Position numbers and translations under genes: made by a program
In this document: positions 15,610-22,835 of the stretch, piece after piece
How positions within the stretch are numbered: position 1 is the first letter of the stretch
Layout: each line of letters starts with the position of its first letter
Assembly: GCA_964426945.1 (NCBI GenBank)
Contig: CAYRSS010000059.1
Coordinates: 1 to 22,835, forward strand
Direction: 5' to 3'
Source: CAYRSS01 sp964426945
Lineage (GTDB): Bacteria > Planctomycetota > Phycisphaerae > UBA1845
DNA length: 22,835 bases
The notes under the pieces: model-generated
Database searches by the model: none
Told to the model about the DNA's origin: nothing
Seen by the model: only the letters and a program-made list of their open reading frames with translations

Positions 15610-17277
15610 TCATGAAGGCTGCGTCGCCCGCGCGGGGCTTTCCTCTCTTCCACCCCGACGAAGGAAGAAGTGAAAGCGGCCACTGCGACCCGCGTCCTCG
15701 TAGTTCGCCGCCAACCATGCCGCAAGGCCGGGAACGACGACCGGACCCAACCGGTCGGCCTGCAGCAGATCCAATCTTTGCGGCTCCACAAGAATCACCG
15801 CCGGTCGGCGTTCCTGCAGCGCTTGGGACAACTCCGTGGCCATAGCCTGAGAGCGGGCAGACCCCTGATCGATCTTGTCGAGCCCCGCGTAGCGCGATGC
15901 GCAGCGCCGGCCGCTGAACCGGTACACCCCCGCGCAATAGCCCACGACATAGATCGAGTCGTCGAGGGGGCACAGTTCGGCAACGCGGCGACCGACCGCT
16001 TCGAGCGATTCCCGCTCCGAGCCGGTCGAGGCGAGGTGATAGGCGCGCAGCGCGTCGTCCGCGATCTGGCTGGCCAGCGGCCGCAGGAAGACCATGCCGA
16101 GCACCAGCACGCCGATCGTGGCGGTGTAGCGCAGCCGCCGCTCGCCCGTGCGGCACGGCCACAGGCCGAAGGCCACCCCCTGCGCCGCCAGCCAGATGAG
16201 CGGTACGAACACGCCGTGCCAGTAGCGGTCCATGCGCGACTCGCCCAGGCTCACGCCGTAGATCGCCGTCAGCAGCCACAGCAACATAAGCAGCAGCGCC
16301 GGCCGCGGCAGCAGCGGCGGCCCCGCCGTCGGACGACCCGCCGCGGACGGCGGCGACGACCCCGACCGCTCGGCGGGGATCAGCGCCAGAAACACGCCCG
16401 CCCCCGCCAGCAGCAGCGGCGCGCCCAGCAGGTCGAACTGCCGCGACAGCATGCGTGTCTGAAGGAACGCCCAGATCGACGCCCCGCCGGGCAGGCCGGC
16501 ATTGAATCCGACCGCGGCGTCCCATGCCTCCCCGAGCACGCCCTGCAGGGCGAGAGCCGCCGCCGTCGCCGCGAACACCGCGGCGACGCCCCCGGCCATA
16601 GCCAGCCCGCCGGTCAGCCAGTGGCGCCTTCGCGCGGGGTCGGCGACGAGGCCGATCAGGCAGGCCAACGCTACGGCGAGCGGACCCGCGGCGGCGGTCT
16701 GCTTGAAGAGCCCGCCAAAGCCCCACGCGACACCCGCGATGAAGGCGGCCCGTCGGCAACGGCGGGGTTCGGACGCGCCCACAGCCCGGATCGCGGCCAT
16801 CACCCACGCGGCGGCGAACGCGTCGCAGACCATCGCGTAGAACTCGGTACCGTTGGTGAGAGCGTCGTAGCGCCGCTGGCTGACCAGCAGCGCGAACACC
16901 ACCGCGGTCAGCGCCCCCGTCGTGGCCTCGAGCGCGCGGCCGACCGCCCGGCCGGTGACCAGCACCGCGGCGATGCCCGCCAGTGCCGCGGCGGCGGTGA
17001 TGGCGTAGGTCGATCGTCCGCCGACGGCGAGTACCGCCGCGTTGAGCCAGGGCAGGCCGGGCGGCTTGTTGTCCCAGCAGTCGCGGTAGATCGTCCCGCC
17101 GTCGAGGATGGTCTGCCCCATCTGCTCGAAGAGGAACCGGTCTACCCGGTTGGGCGATTCCTCGCTCGTCCATGCCGCCAGGGGCAGCATCACGACGACC
17201 ACGGCGTAGGCGAGCCCCCGCATCGCGGCGGTGCCCGGCGAGCGTCTGGGAGTGACGGAGGGCGGTGTGGCGGACAT
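15610..17277 (-). CDS. GT39/PMT-like polytopic glycosyltransferase
   Basis: A 555-residue GT-C membrane protein of the PMT/ArnT superfamily, which transfers sugars from polyprenyl-phosphate donors on the extracytoplasmic side. The first periplasmic loop carries the acidic residues and signature DRFLFEQMGQTILDGGTIYRD near 46-66, followed by CWDNKPPGLPWLNA at 67-80, typical of bacterial GT39-like proteins. About 10 hydrophobic segments extend to residue 410. A soluble C-terminal part of about 140 residues follows (ESLEAVGRRVAELCPLDDSIYVVGYCAG onward). The ATG at 17277 has AGGTGG four bases upstream. It is divergent from the DUF1015 gene. The acceptor (protein, lipid A or glycan) is unknown. Confidence 0.84.
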   Translation of the reverse strand: MSATPPSVTPRRSPGTAAMRGLAYAVVVVMLPLAAWTSEESPNRVDRFLFEQMGQTILDGGTIYRDCWDNKPPGLPWLNAAVLAVGGRSTYAITAAAALAGIAAVLVTGRAVGRALEATTGALTAVVFALLVSQRRYDALTNGTEFYAMVCDAFAAAWVMAAIRAVGASEPRRCRRAAFIAGVAWGFGGLFKQTAAAGPLAVALACLIGLVADPARRRHWLTGGLAMAGGVAAVFAATAAALALQGVLGEAWDAAVGFNAGLPGGASIWAFLQTRMLSRQFDLLGAPLLLAGAGVFLALIPAERSGSSPPSAAGRPTAGPPLLPRPALLLMLLWLLTAIYGVSLGESRMDRYWHGVFVPLIWLAAQGVAFGLWPCRTGERRLRYTATIGVLVLGMVFLRPLASQIADDALRAYHLASTGSERESLEAVGRRVAELCPLDDSIYVVGYCAGVYRFSGRRCASRYAGLDKIDQGSARSQAMATELSQALQERRPAVILVEPQRLDLLQADRLGPVVVPGLAAWLAANYEDAGRSGRFHFFLRRGGREESPARATQPS

Positions 17278-17452
17278 GAAACCACCTGAGCGGCCATGCG
17301 GAGACCGACGGCCCGCGCCGGGCAGGCCCGATTCCGGCTGCTAACCTACCAATCCGCAGGGCGGCCAACCAGCGGGCCGATCGCCAGCGTCGTTGCGGGC
17401 CCCGCGCGAGGCCGGTAGGCTGCGGTTCGACGCGGACCCCAGGAGTGCGATC

Positions 17453-18676
17453 GTGCTGGAAGTGCTTCCCTTTGCGGCCATTCGTTACGATTTCGCCCGC
17501 CTCGGCGGCGACCTGTCGGGGGTGATCGCCCCCCCCTACGACGTGCTCGACGAGGCGGACAAGGCCGAGCTCCTGGCCCGCAGCGACCGCAACATCGTGG
17601 CGGTGGACCTGCCCCACGTGCCGCCCAAGTCGCTGGGGCCGCAGGCCGCCTACGACCGCGCTGCGGCGACGCTCACCGCGTGGCTGGCCGACGGCACGCT
17701 GGTCCGCGAGGCCGCCCCGGCGATGTACGTCTACCACCAGGAATTCGAGCACGGCGGACGCCGCTTCACCCGCCGCAAGTTCTTCGCCCGGGTCCGCCTC
17801 CGCGCCTTCAGCGAGGGGGTCGTGCTGCCGCATGAACAGACCTTCGGCGGGCCGAAGGAGGATCGCCTCGCCCTGATGAAGGCGACGCGCTGCAACCTGT
17901 CGCCGATCTTCGGTCTCTACCGCGACCCCGAGGACCGCATCGGCCGGGCCTTCTCCGGAGCCACGGTGAAAACGCCCGACGCCATCGCCACGCTCGGCGG
18001 CGTCACCAACCGTCTCTGGATCGTCCGCGAGGCGGAGGCCCACCGGGCGGTGGGTGCATTTCTCAAGAACGAGAAGCTCTACATCGCCGACGGCCACCAC
18101 CGCTACGGCACGGCCCTGCTCTATCGCGACAGCGTCAAGGCGGCCCCTGGTTCACCGGCGGACCACGTCCTGTTCGTGCTGGCGAGCATGGACGATCCGG
18201 GCTGTCTGATCCTGCCCTACCACCGCGCGGTCGCAGGGGTCGACGCGGCGACGATCATCGACGCCTGGGGGGAGGGGGTTGCGCCCGCCGGCGCGCGATC
18301 GCCGGACATCGTGCTCTACGACGGTGCGACGCGGACGCGCACGCCGCTGGCTTTCACCCGACGTGAGGTGCTCGCCGAGCTGGCGCCGGAGGAAGTCGCC
18401 CCCTGGCGGCAGCTCGACGTCGCCTACCTGCACCGCTACCTGCTCGACCGACTCCTGGCCGCCCGGCTGGGGCGGGAACCGAAGCTGCACTACCTGAAGT
18501 CCGAGGCGGACGCTCTGCGGGTCGCCGAGGGTGACGGGGGAACCGCCCTCCTGCTGAATGCCACGCCGATGGCCCACCTGCAGGCGGTCAGCGACGCCGG
18601 CGGCCTCATGCCGCAGAAGAGCACCTATTTCCACCCGAAGCTGGCGACAGGGCTCACCCTGAACCCGCTCGAATAG
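17453..18676 (+). CDS. DUF1015 family protein
   Basis: A 407-residue cytoplasmic protein of the DUF1015 family, normal length being about 400-420. Visible family blocks are LPFAAIRYDF (5-14), GVIAPPYDVLDEADKAEL (23-40), EGVVLPHEQTFGGPKEDRLALMKATRCNLSPIFGLY (121-156), IADGHHRYGTALLYRD (211-226) and a C-terminal GLMPQKSTYFHPKLATGL. The conserved PHEQT, DRL and DGHHRY clusters look like an enzyme active site, but no activity is established that I can name with confidence. GTG 17453 is chosen because AGGAG sits 7 nt upstream; a TTG 20 codons earlier adds an unlikely N-terminus. It is divergent from the PMT-like gene, with 175 bp between them. Confidence 0.9.
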   Translation: MLEVLPFAAIRYDFARLGGDLSGVIAPPYDVLDEADKAELLARSDRNIVAVDLPHVPPKSLGPQAAYDRAAATLTAWLADGTLVREAAPAMYVYHQEFEHGGRRFTRRKFFARVRLRAFSEGVVLPHEQTFGGPKEDRLALMKATRCNLSPIFGLYRDPEDRIGRAFSGATVKTPDAIATLGGVTNRLWIVREAEAHRAVGAFLKNEKLYIADGHHRYGTALLYRDSVKAAPGSPADHVLFVLASMDDPGCLILPYHRAVAGVDAATIIDAWGEGVAPAGARSPDIVLYDGATRTRTPLAFTRREVLAELAPEEVAPWRQLDVAYLHRYLLDRLLAARLGREPKLHYLKSEADALRVAEGDGGTALLLNATPMAHLQAVSDAGGLMPQKSTYFHPKLATGLTLNPLE

Positions 18677-18707
18677 GCCCCGGGGCCGGTTCCGATAACC
18701 CCGCCGC

Positions 18708-18736
18708 TTGTCTTGCGGGCCCGGATGGGGGAAAAT
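18708..18736 (+). promoter_or_regulatory. Putative promoter for the receiver-domain gene
   Basis: TTGTCT (18708-18713) and GAAAAT (18731-18736) with exactly 17 nt between, each 4 of 6 to consensus. It would give a leader of about 158 nt before GTG 18901, in which I see no known riboswitch. Confidence 0.3.
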
Positions 18737-18900
18737 GATAGGGCCTTGATCCCACCGGGTTGGGTCGGCGCCTGTGCCGCCCGCGACGATGGTGACTGTA
18801 TCAGCCTGAAACTGTCAGCAGCCGCCCGCCTTGAACGGCGCGAGATTCCTGGGCGACGGCCGCGCGAACTCTGTACGGCCGTCCTTGGAGGATAGATTTC

Positions 18901-19284
18901 GTGACCACTGCTCTGACCGGTAGGACGATTCTCATCGTCGACGACGATCCCGACATTCTCAGTTCCATCAAGACGCTGCTAGGCGACACCGGCGCGACCA
19001 TCAAGACCGCGACCGACGGCAACGCCGCGGTCGAGGCGGTGGCTTCGCTGTCGCCCGACCTGGTGATCCTCGACGCGATGCTGCCCAAGCGCAGCGGCTT
19101 TCTGGTGCTCGAGAAAATCAAGGGGCACGGCAAGAAGGGGCAGAAGCCCTTCGTCGTGATGATCACCGGCAACGAGGGCAAGCGTCACCAGGCCTGGGCC
19201 GAGAGTCTCGGCGTCGAGGGATACCTGCAGAAGCCGTTCCGCATGGAGCGCCTCGTCGAGCTCGTCGAGAAGCTGCTCGCCTGA
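18901..19284 (+). CDS. Stand-alone response-regulator receiver protein (CheY-like)
   Basis: A 127-residue protein that is just a receiver domain, without a DNA-binding or enzymatic output. The acidic pocket DDD is at 14-16, the phospho-acceptor is Asp58 in LVILDAMLPKRSG, the switch Thr is 89 in MITGNEG, and the conserved Lys is 111 in LQKPF; all catalytic residues are intact. The alpha4-beta5 face contains the basic loop KGHGKKGQK (74-82). GTG 18901 is supported by GGAGG nine bases upstream. No histidine kinase is encoded nearby, so partners are unknown. It probably acts through protein-protein contacts, as in phosphorelays or motility and polarity systems. Confidence 0.92.
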   Translation: MTTALTGRTILIVDDDPDILSSIKTLLGDTGATIKTATDGNAAVEAVASLSPDLVILDAMLPKRSGFLVLEKIKGHGKKGQKPFVVMITGNEGKRHQAWAESLGVEGYLQKPFRMERLVELVEKLLA

Positions 19285-19311
19285 TCGATCGCCGCGCGCC
19301 GCGCGCTCGCC

Positions 19312-20343
19312 TCAGAAGGGCAACTCGAGCTGCCTGGGCTTCGGCGCCTCCGGCGCCGCGCACGACGCGCACGACGCTTCCTGCCGGGCGGCGCGTAGCC
19401 CCGCCCGGATGGCCGCCACTTCAAACATCCGCATCGTCGCCTCCCACTGCGCTCCCTCGCCGCGCATGCGCTCGTGGAAGCGCGGGCTGGTCAGGGCGCC
19501 GCCGCGCGCGTCGCGCAAGCGGCCCAGCACCTTTTCGGCCCGCAGCGGCATGGCCTCTCTCAACCGGGCGATGAACACGTCGCTGACATGCTTGGGCAGC
19601 CGCAGGAGCAGCGGATTCGCCCAGCGCGCACCCGCCTCGCGCGCCTGCTCGAGAATCGAGGGGATGTCCGAGTCGTTGAGCCCGGGAATGATCGGCGCAA
19701 CCATCACCCCCGCCGGAATGCCCGCCTCGCGTAGCCGGCGCAGCGCCTCGAACCGCCGCGAAGGGGGCGGCGCCTGCGGCTCGATCAGTCGGGCCGGCTC
19801 GTCGCTGGCGAAGGGAATGCTGAGAAATACCTTCACCCCCGCCACGCGGTGGAGCTTCGTGAGCAGGTCGATGTCGCGCACGACGAGGAACCCCTTCGTG
19901 ACGATCCCTGCCGGATTGCGAAAGTCGATGCACGCCTCCAGACAGCCGCGCGTCAGCCGGTACGACGCCTCCAGCGGCTGGTAACAATCGGTGACGCCGG
20001 AGAAGTTCACGCTCTCGCGCCGCCACGACTTCTTCGCGAAGGCCTTGCGCAGCAGTTCGGGTGCGTTGGTCTTGACCACCAGCTTCGTGTCAAAGTCTGT
20101 CCCCGCGCCGAGTCCGAGGTAATCGTGATAGGGCCGCGCGTAGCAGTACGCGCAGGCGTGCTGACAACCGCGGTAGGGGTTGGCCGACCAGCGGAACGGC
20201 AGGTCGGGGCTCTCGTTTTCCGAGAGCAGCGAGCCGGAAGTCTCTTCGAACACTTCGATCCGCGCGGGGGGCGGCGGTTCCAGCCACTCGACATGCTGCG
20301 AGAGGTAGGGGTTGGGCGGATTGTCGATCACGCGGAGGCGCAC
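19312..20343 (-). CDS. Radical SAM protein, PA0069/SplB-like family
   Basis: A 343-residue radical SAM enzyme. The [4Fe-4S] motif is CxxxCxxC with Cys60, Cys64 and Cys67, in the family context NPYRGCQHACAYCYARPYHDYLGLGAGTDFDTKLVVK, which is characteristic of the PA0069 family (related to spore photoproduct lyase). FSGVTDCYQPLEASYRLTRGCLE and PIIPGLNDSDIPSILE are also family blocks. Two further Cys occur near the C-terminus (ASCASCAAPE). The substrate is unknown; DNA-lesion repair is only suggested by the SplB resemblance. Start GTG 20343 has GAGGAAA upstream and lies about 20 nt after a predicted transcription start. It is convergent with the receiver gene 27 bp away. Confidence 0.9.
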   Translation of the reverse strand: MRLRVIDNPPNPYLSQHVEWLEPPPPARIEVFEETSGSLLSENESPDLPFRWSANPYRGCQHACAYCYARPYHDYLGLGAGTDFDTKLVVKTNAPELLRKAFAKKSWRRESVNFSGVTDCYQPLEASYRLTRGCLEACIDFRNPAGIVTKGFLVVRDIDLLTKLHRVAGVKVFLSIPFASDEPARLIEPQAPPPSRRFEALRRLREAGIPAGVMVAPIIPGLNDSDIPSILEQAREAGARWANPLLLRLPKHVSDVFIARLREAMPLRAEKVLGRLRDARGGALTSPRFHERMRGEGAQWEATMRMFEVAAIRAGLRAARQEASCASCAAPEAPKPRQLELPF

Positions 20344-20369
20344 GGCCGCTTTCCTCGATCCGGGCGGCC

Positions 20370-20398
20370 ATGATATTCGGTTTTTGTTCGGATGTCAA
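20370..20398 (-). promoter_or_regulatory. Near-consensus sigma-70 promoter for the radical SAM gene
   Basis: On the minus strand, TTGACA (20393-20398, 6 of 6) and TATCAT (20370-20375, 5 of 6) are separated by exactly 17 nt, with an A-rich spacer that is unusual here. Transcription would begin near 20363, about 20 nt before GTG 20343, leaving room for the GAGGAAA ribosome-binding site. This is the strongest promoter-like sequence I found in the window. Confidence 0.75.
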
Positions 20399-20403
20399 AC
20401 GCG

Positions 20404-20440
20404 GGGCGACCCGCGGACCGTGTGGATCCGCGGGTCGCCC
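20404..20440 (-). terminator. 14-bp stem hairpin downstream of the TPR lipoprotein gene
   Basis: GGGCGACCCGCGGA (20404-20417) pairs perfectly with TCCGCGGGTCGCCC (20427-20440) around a 9-nt loop. On the minus strand it follows the TPR gene stop by about 50 nt; only a short GTTTG follows, not a proper U-tract. Very stable in RNA. It lies just ahead of the radical SAM promoter, so insulation between transcripts is a sensible reading. Confidence 0.6.
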
Positions 20441-20453
20441 GTTTGATCCGCGC

Positions 20454-20475
20454 CGCCTTCGCCGGGGCGAAGGCG
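20454..20475 (-). terminator. Second, shorter hairpin after the TPR lipoprotein gene
   Basis: CGCCTTCG (20454-20461) and CGAAGGCG (20468-20475) form an 8-bp stem with a 6-nt loop, 13 nt beyond the TPR gene stop at 20489. With the 20404-20440 hairpin it forms a tandem pair, consistent with a T-tract-poor terminator or a 3'-end stabiliser. Confidence 0.45.
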
Positions 20476-20488
20476 CGGTGTCGTTTGG

Positions 20489-21886
20489 TCAGTTGCGCGG
20501 CGGGGTCTGGCCCGTGTGGCCGGTCTTCGTCGGCGCGCCGGCGCGATTCGAAGTCGCGTCCGGGTCAAGCCGGCGACCCTGCATCCACGGTGCGAGCTCC
20601 GTCGGCGACTTGGTCGTCGCGCGGGGACGCATCGGGATCGCCCATTCCTCGTCCGGCTGCTGCTCTTCGATTACGGTCGAGGCCAGTGAGTTCTGACCGC
20701 GCTGCTGCGCCTTCCACAGCTCGTCGCACGGCCGGCCGGTCTCGGGATCGAGTTGCGGCGTCGGCGTGCTGGCGAAAAGCGGCGCCTGCTGGGCGTTCGG
20801 CTGGTGCGGCTTGCGGCCCATCGTAGCGAACATCACCGCGTTGGGCTCCAGGTGGAGCGTCTCAAGCAGGCGGATCGCCGTCTTGGTCGACGGATTCAAT
20901 GCGAAAGTCGTGCGACCCGACGCGACCTCATGCAGCACGGCGAACTGCTGACCTTCCGTCCGCGTGCTGGCGCGACGGCCGAGCGAGATCGTCCCGCTCG
21001 GTCCGTTCGTGCGAACGATCGGCTGGCGGGCAAACTGACCCTCAACCACCGTGCTGGCCAGCGAGTTCTCGTTCCCGAAGAACCGCTGCGCCTCTTCCGG
21101 CCCGGAATACGCTACGATCATGCGTGTGGACGGCAGCCACGGACGAAGCTGATCCGACGCGGGCAGCGGGGCCACCCACGCCAGCCGGGCGCACAGTTCA
21201 TCAAGCTGCACACGGGCAGCGGTGAAGTCGCCCTGCAGACGGACCGCCTGGTCAAACGCATAAGCGGCATCCTCGTAGCGCCGCTGCGCGCGGAACATCA
21301 GGCCGAGGTTGAAGTACGCTTCCGCATCGCCCAGACAGGTCTGGAACGCTTCGAGGGATTCCTCGAAACGACCGAGGTGGGCGAGGGCCATGCCGTGGTT
21401 GACCGCGGCGCGGGCGAAGTCGGGCCGCAGCTCGCGAGCGCGGGCGAAGCAGGTCTCCGCTTTGTCCCACTGGCGCATCTGCGCGTAGGCAAAGCCGAGA
21501 TTGTTCATGATCGCGGGATCGTCAGCATCAAGCTGCGACGCGCGGGCGAGAGCCTCGACGGCTTCCGGATGGCGGCCGAGCTGGCCGAACAACAGGCCCA
21601 GCTGGTGATACGCCGCCGTGTAATTGTGGTTGGTGGCGATGGCCTTCTGGTACTGAACCACGGCCTTGCTGAACTGCCCCTGGCTCTCGAAGAGCTGCGC
21701 GGCGCGGAAGTGCGTCTCCGGCAGGATCTTCGGCGGAGTCGTCTCCTTGGCGTCCAGGATCGCCGCGTCATCCATCGGCATGTGATTGTTCGGACCGGTG
21801 CGGGCGGTGCGCCAGTCCGACTTCGCACACCCCGACAGGGTCAGGGCGGCGAGGGCAAGGGTCATACAGATCACGTTCGGTCGCAT
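20489..21886 (-). CDS. TPR-repeat lipoprotein
   Basis: A 465-residue lipoprotein. The signal peptide ends in LSGC with lipid Cys20. Residues about 55-225 contain five or so tetratricopeptide repeats (THFRAAQLFESQGQFSKAVV; AYHQLGLLFGQLGRHPEAVE; IMNNLGFAYAQMRQWDKAET; AVNHGMALAHLGRFEESLEA; AYFNLGLMFRAQRRYEDAAY). The C-terminal half (about 240-465) is low in hydrophobic core, polar and Pro-rich, and contains a duplicated NSLASTV motif at 274-280 and 399-405. TPR lipoproteins such as TadD or PilF act in pilus/secretion assembly; that role here is inferred. ATG 21886 is favoured because GGAG lies 6 nt upstream and the signal peptide begins there. It follows the OmpA-like lipoprotein gene by 73 bp. 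Confidence 0.87.
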   Translation of the reverse strand: MRPNVICMTLALAALTLSGCAKSDWRTARTGPNNHMPMDDAAILDAKETTPPKILPETHFRAAQLFESQGQFSKAVVQYQKAIATNHNYTAAYHQLGLLFGQLGRHPEAVEALARASQLDADDPAIMNNLGFAYAQMRQWDKAETCFARARELRPDFARAAVNHGMALAHLGRFEESLEAFQTCLGDAEAYFNLGLMFRAQRRYEDAAYAFDQAVRLQGDFTAARVQLDELCARLAWVAPLPASDQLRPWLPSTRMIVAYSGPEEAQRFFGNENSLASTVVEGQFARQPIVRTNGPSGTISLGRRASTRTEGQQFAVLHEVASGRTTFALNPSTKTAIRLLETLHLEPNAVMFATMGRKPHQPNAQQAPLFASTPTPQLDPETGRPCDELWKAQQRGQNSLASTVIEEQQPDEEWAIPMRPRATTKSPTELAPWMQGRRLDPDATSNRAGAPTKTGHTGQTPPRN

Positions 21887-21959
21887 GATGTACTCCGTCG
21901 CTTTCCTGCGTTGAGTGCTGAGCCTGTTCTTCGGGTTAATCACGGTTGCAGTCCGGTCA

Positions 21960-22493
21960 TCAGCCGCCCGAGGCCATCGAGCCCGGGGTCATGCCGCCCG
22001 AGGAGCCTCCGGCGTCGGAGCCCTGGTGGTCGTTGACCGTTCCTTCGGACCAGATACGGATGGCGTCCGTCGCCGGGTTGAGCGGGCCGCCCGAGATCGC
22101 CGCCTCGATGCGCACGCGGCGCGTGTCGCAGCCGGCGAGCGCGAGATACTCGTGAGCGTGCTTCATGCGCAGATCAACCAGATCCTCATCGGTCGACTGC
22201 GTTTCATAGCGGAGTGTGCCGCCGTAGGCATTCAGAATGAAAGCCAGGCGTTCCAGCCGTGTCGTGCCCGCGCCGTTGAGTTCGGCCGTGTGCGGCACGA
22301 AGTGGACGTCGGAAATCGCCATGTTCGACCACATGGCGTTGTCGACCATGTAGGTGAAGGCGTCGCGCACTTCACTGTTGTCGAGGTTCCTGCGCTGCTC
22401 GCCGCCGGCGAGGTGACTCTTCTCGTGAGAATTGCAACCGGTCAGGCAGATCGCCGCGACGGCGGCGAGAGAAAGCCAACTGCTTCTGGTCAT
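21960..22493 (-). CDS. Small lipoprotein with OmpA-like region
   Basis: A 177-residue predicted lipoprotein: signal peptide ending in LTGC with Cys20. Residues about 62-135 resemble a divergent OmpA-like peptidoglycan-binding fold (DVHFVPHTAELNGAGTTRLERLAFIL, then a variable segment, then LRMKHAHEYLALAGCDTRRVRI). The C-terminal tail is Gly/Ser-rich (about 157-177). The usual OmpA Asp/Arg peptidoglycan-binding pair is not clearly aligned, so the similarity is tentative. ATG 22493 has AAGGAG nine bases upstream; an in-frame start nine codons earlier lacks one. It is followed by the TPR lipoprotein gene, probably in the same operon. Confidence 0.75.
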   Translation of the reverse strand: MTRSSWLSLAAVAAICLTGCNSHEKSHLAGGEQRRNLDNSEVRDAFTYMVDNAMWSNMAISDVHFVPHTAELNGAGTTRLERLAFILNAYGGTLRYETQSTDEDLVDLRMKHAHEYLALAGCDTRRVRIEAAISGGPLNPATDAIRIWSEGTVNDHQGSDAGGSSGGMTPGSMASGG

Positions 22494-22835
22494 GTATCCA
22501 ACTCCTTGACGCACCATCACGAAGATCGGCCACGAAACTCCGCAGCGACAGTTCGAGCCGAACGCGGACCCCGTGCGCGGAGATGCTCGGCGCCATTTCT
22601 ATCGAGCGAATCCGCTGGGTACCTTGGCAAATTATCGGTCGGGTTTGCGGACGACTTTCTCTCGCGCAGCGACCCCGCCCGTCCGGTAAGACGGCGTTTT
22701 CAACGCTGCGCGGGCCACACCGGAGCCGGCCGGCGCGAAAGCCCGCCGCGGCGGCTCGCGCTCATCCCCCGCTCCCAGTGTTGTCGGCGTGCGACGCTAC
22801 GGTGAAAAAGAAATCGACATGGCGGGTTCACCTTC
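22494..22835. other. 342-bp terminal intergenic region
   Basis: No gene can be supported. It should hold the promoter of the minus-strand lipoprotein pair; a -10-like GATAAT is present on the minus strand at 22631-22636, but no good -35 accompanies it. At the right edge, a GTG at 22802 opens a frame beginning with three lysines (MKKKSTWRVHL) that could be the start of a plus-strand secreted or membrane protein, but only about 11 codons are visible. Confidence 0.4.

Noticed and set aside
15575..18100. An 841-codon minus-strand open frame spanning the PMT-like and DUF1015 genes
   Set aside because: It overlaps two well-supported genes in other frames and shows low-complexity Arg/Gly/Ala composition.
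22802..22835. Start of a plus-strand gene at the right edge (GTG 22802 or ATG 22819)
   Set aside because: Only about 11 codons are visible and no Shine-Dalgarno stands out; mentioned in the intergenic entry but not called as a CDS.

Overview
The window is GC-rich bacterial DNA with tightly packed genes. Several genes start with GTG or TTG, and recognisable Shine-Dalgarno sequences occur only in part. The gene mix suggests a planctomycete-type (Planctomycetota, possibly Phycisphaerae-like) chromosome: a TMTC-type membrane glycosyltransferase with TPRs, a cysteine-free FmdB-like protein, a DUF1015 protein, a secreted GDSL/SGNH hydrolase and an Lgt with a large insertion. That assignment is an inference from gene content; there is no rRNA in the window. 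I see no insertion sequences, phage genes, CRISPR arrays or obvious foreign island. This looks like ordinary core/accessory chromosome with some unusual details.

Layout. 1-907 (minus): groES followed by the 5' part of groEL, which is cut by the window edge. 1295-3636 (minus): a secreted SGNH hydrolase followed by modA and modB (molybdate uptake; no modC nearby). 3721-3804 (minus): tRNA-Leu(CAA). 3945-6071 (plus): a TMTC-like GT-C/TPR membrane protein, convergent with a GT2 polyprenyl-phosphate sugar synthase (6087-6878, minus). 7069-7365 (plus): an FmdB-like protein. 7483-11006 (plus): a complete ribose-type ABC importer (lipoprotein binding protein, double ATPase, permease). 11125-12339 (plus): lgt. 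12389-14979 (plus): an iron/AfuA-type binding lipoprotein and its fused permease, again without an ATPase. 14998-17277 (minus): a GT39/PMT-like membrane glycosyltransferase followed by an unrecognised 181-187 aa protein. 17453-18676 (plus): DUF1015. 18901-19284 (plus): a stand-alone receiver protein. 19312-20343 (minus): a PA0069/SplB-like radical SAM protein with a near-consensus promoter. 20489-22493 (minus): two lipoproteins, one OmpA-like and small, the other with TPRs.

How the genes relate. Lgt would lipidate the four lipobox-bearing proteins encoded here. The TMTC-like protein, the GT2 enzyme and the PMT-like protein together look like a lipid-linked-sugar glycosylation route, in which the GT2 enzyme makes the polyprenyl-phosphate sugar donor and the GT-C enzymes use it. 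Two of the three ABC importers lack an ATPase gene and must borrow one from elsewhere. The last two lipoproteins resemble accessory genes of Tad/secretion-type loci, but the rest of any such locus would lie outside the window. I found no convincing wholly new system. The most distinctive points are the ATPase-less importers, the glycosylation set, the altered Lgt, and several palindromes at promoters or leaders.
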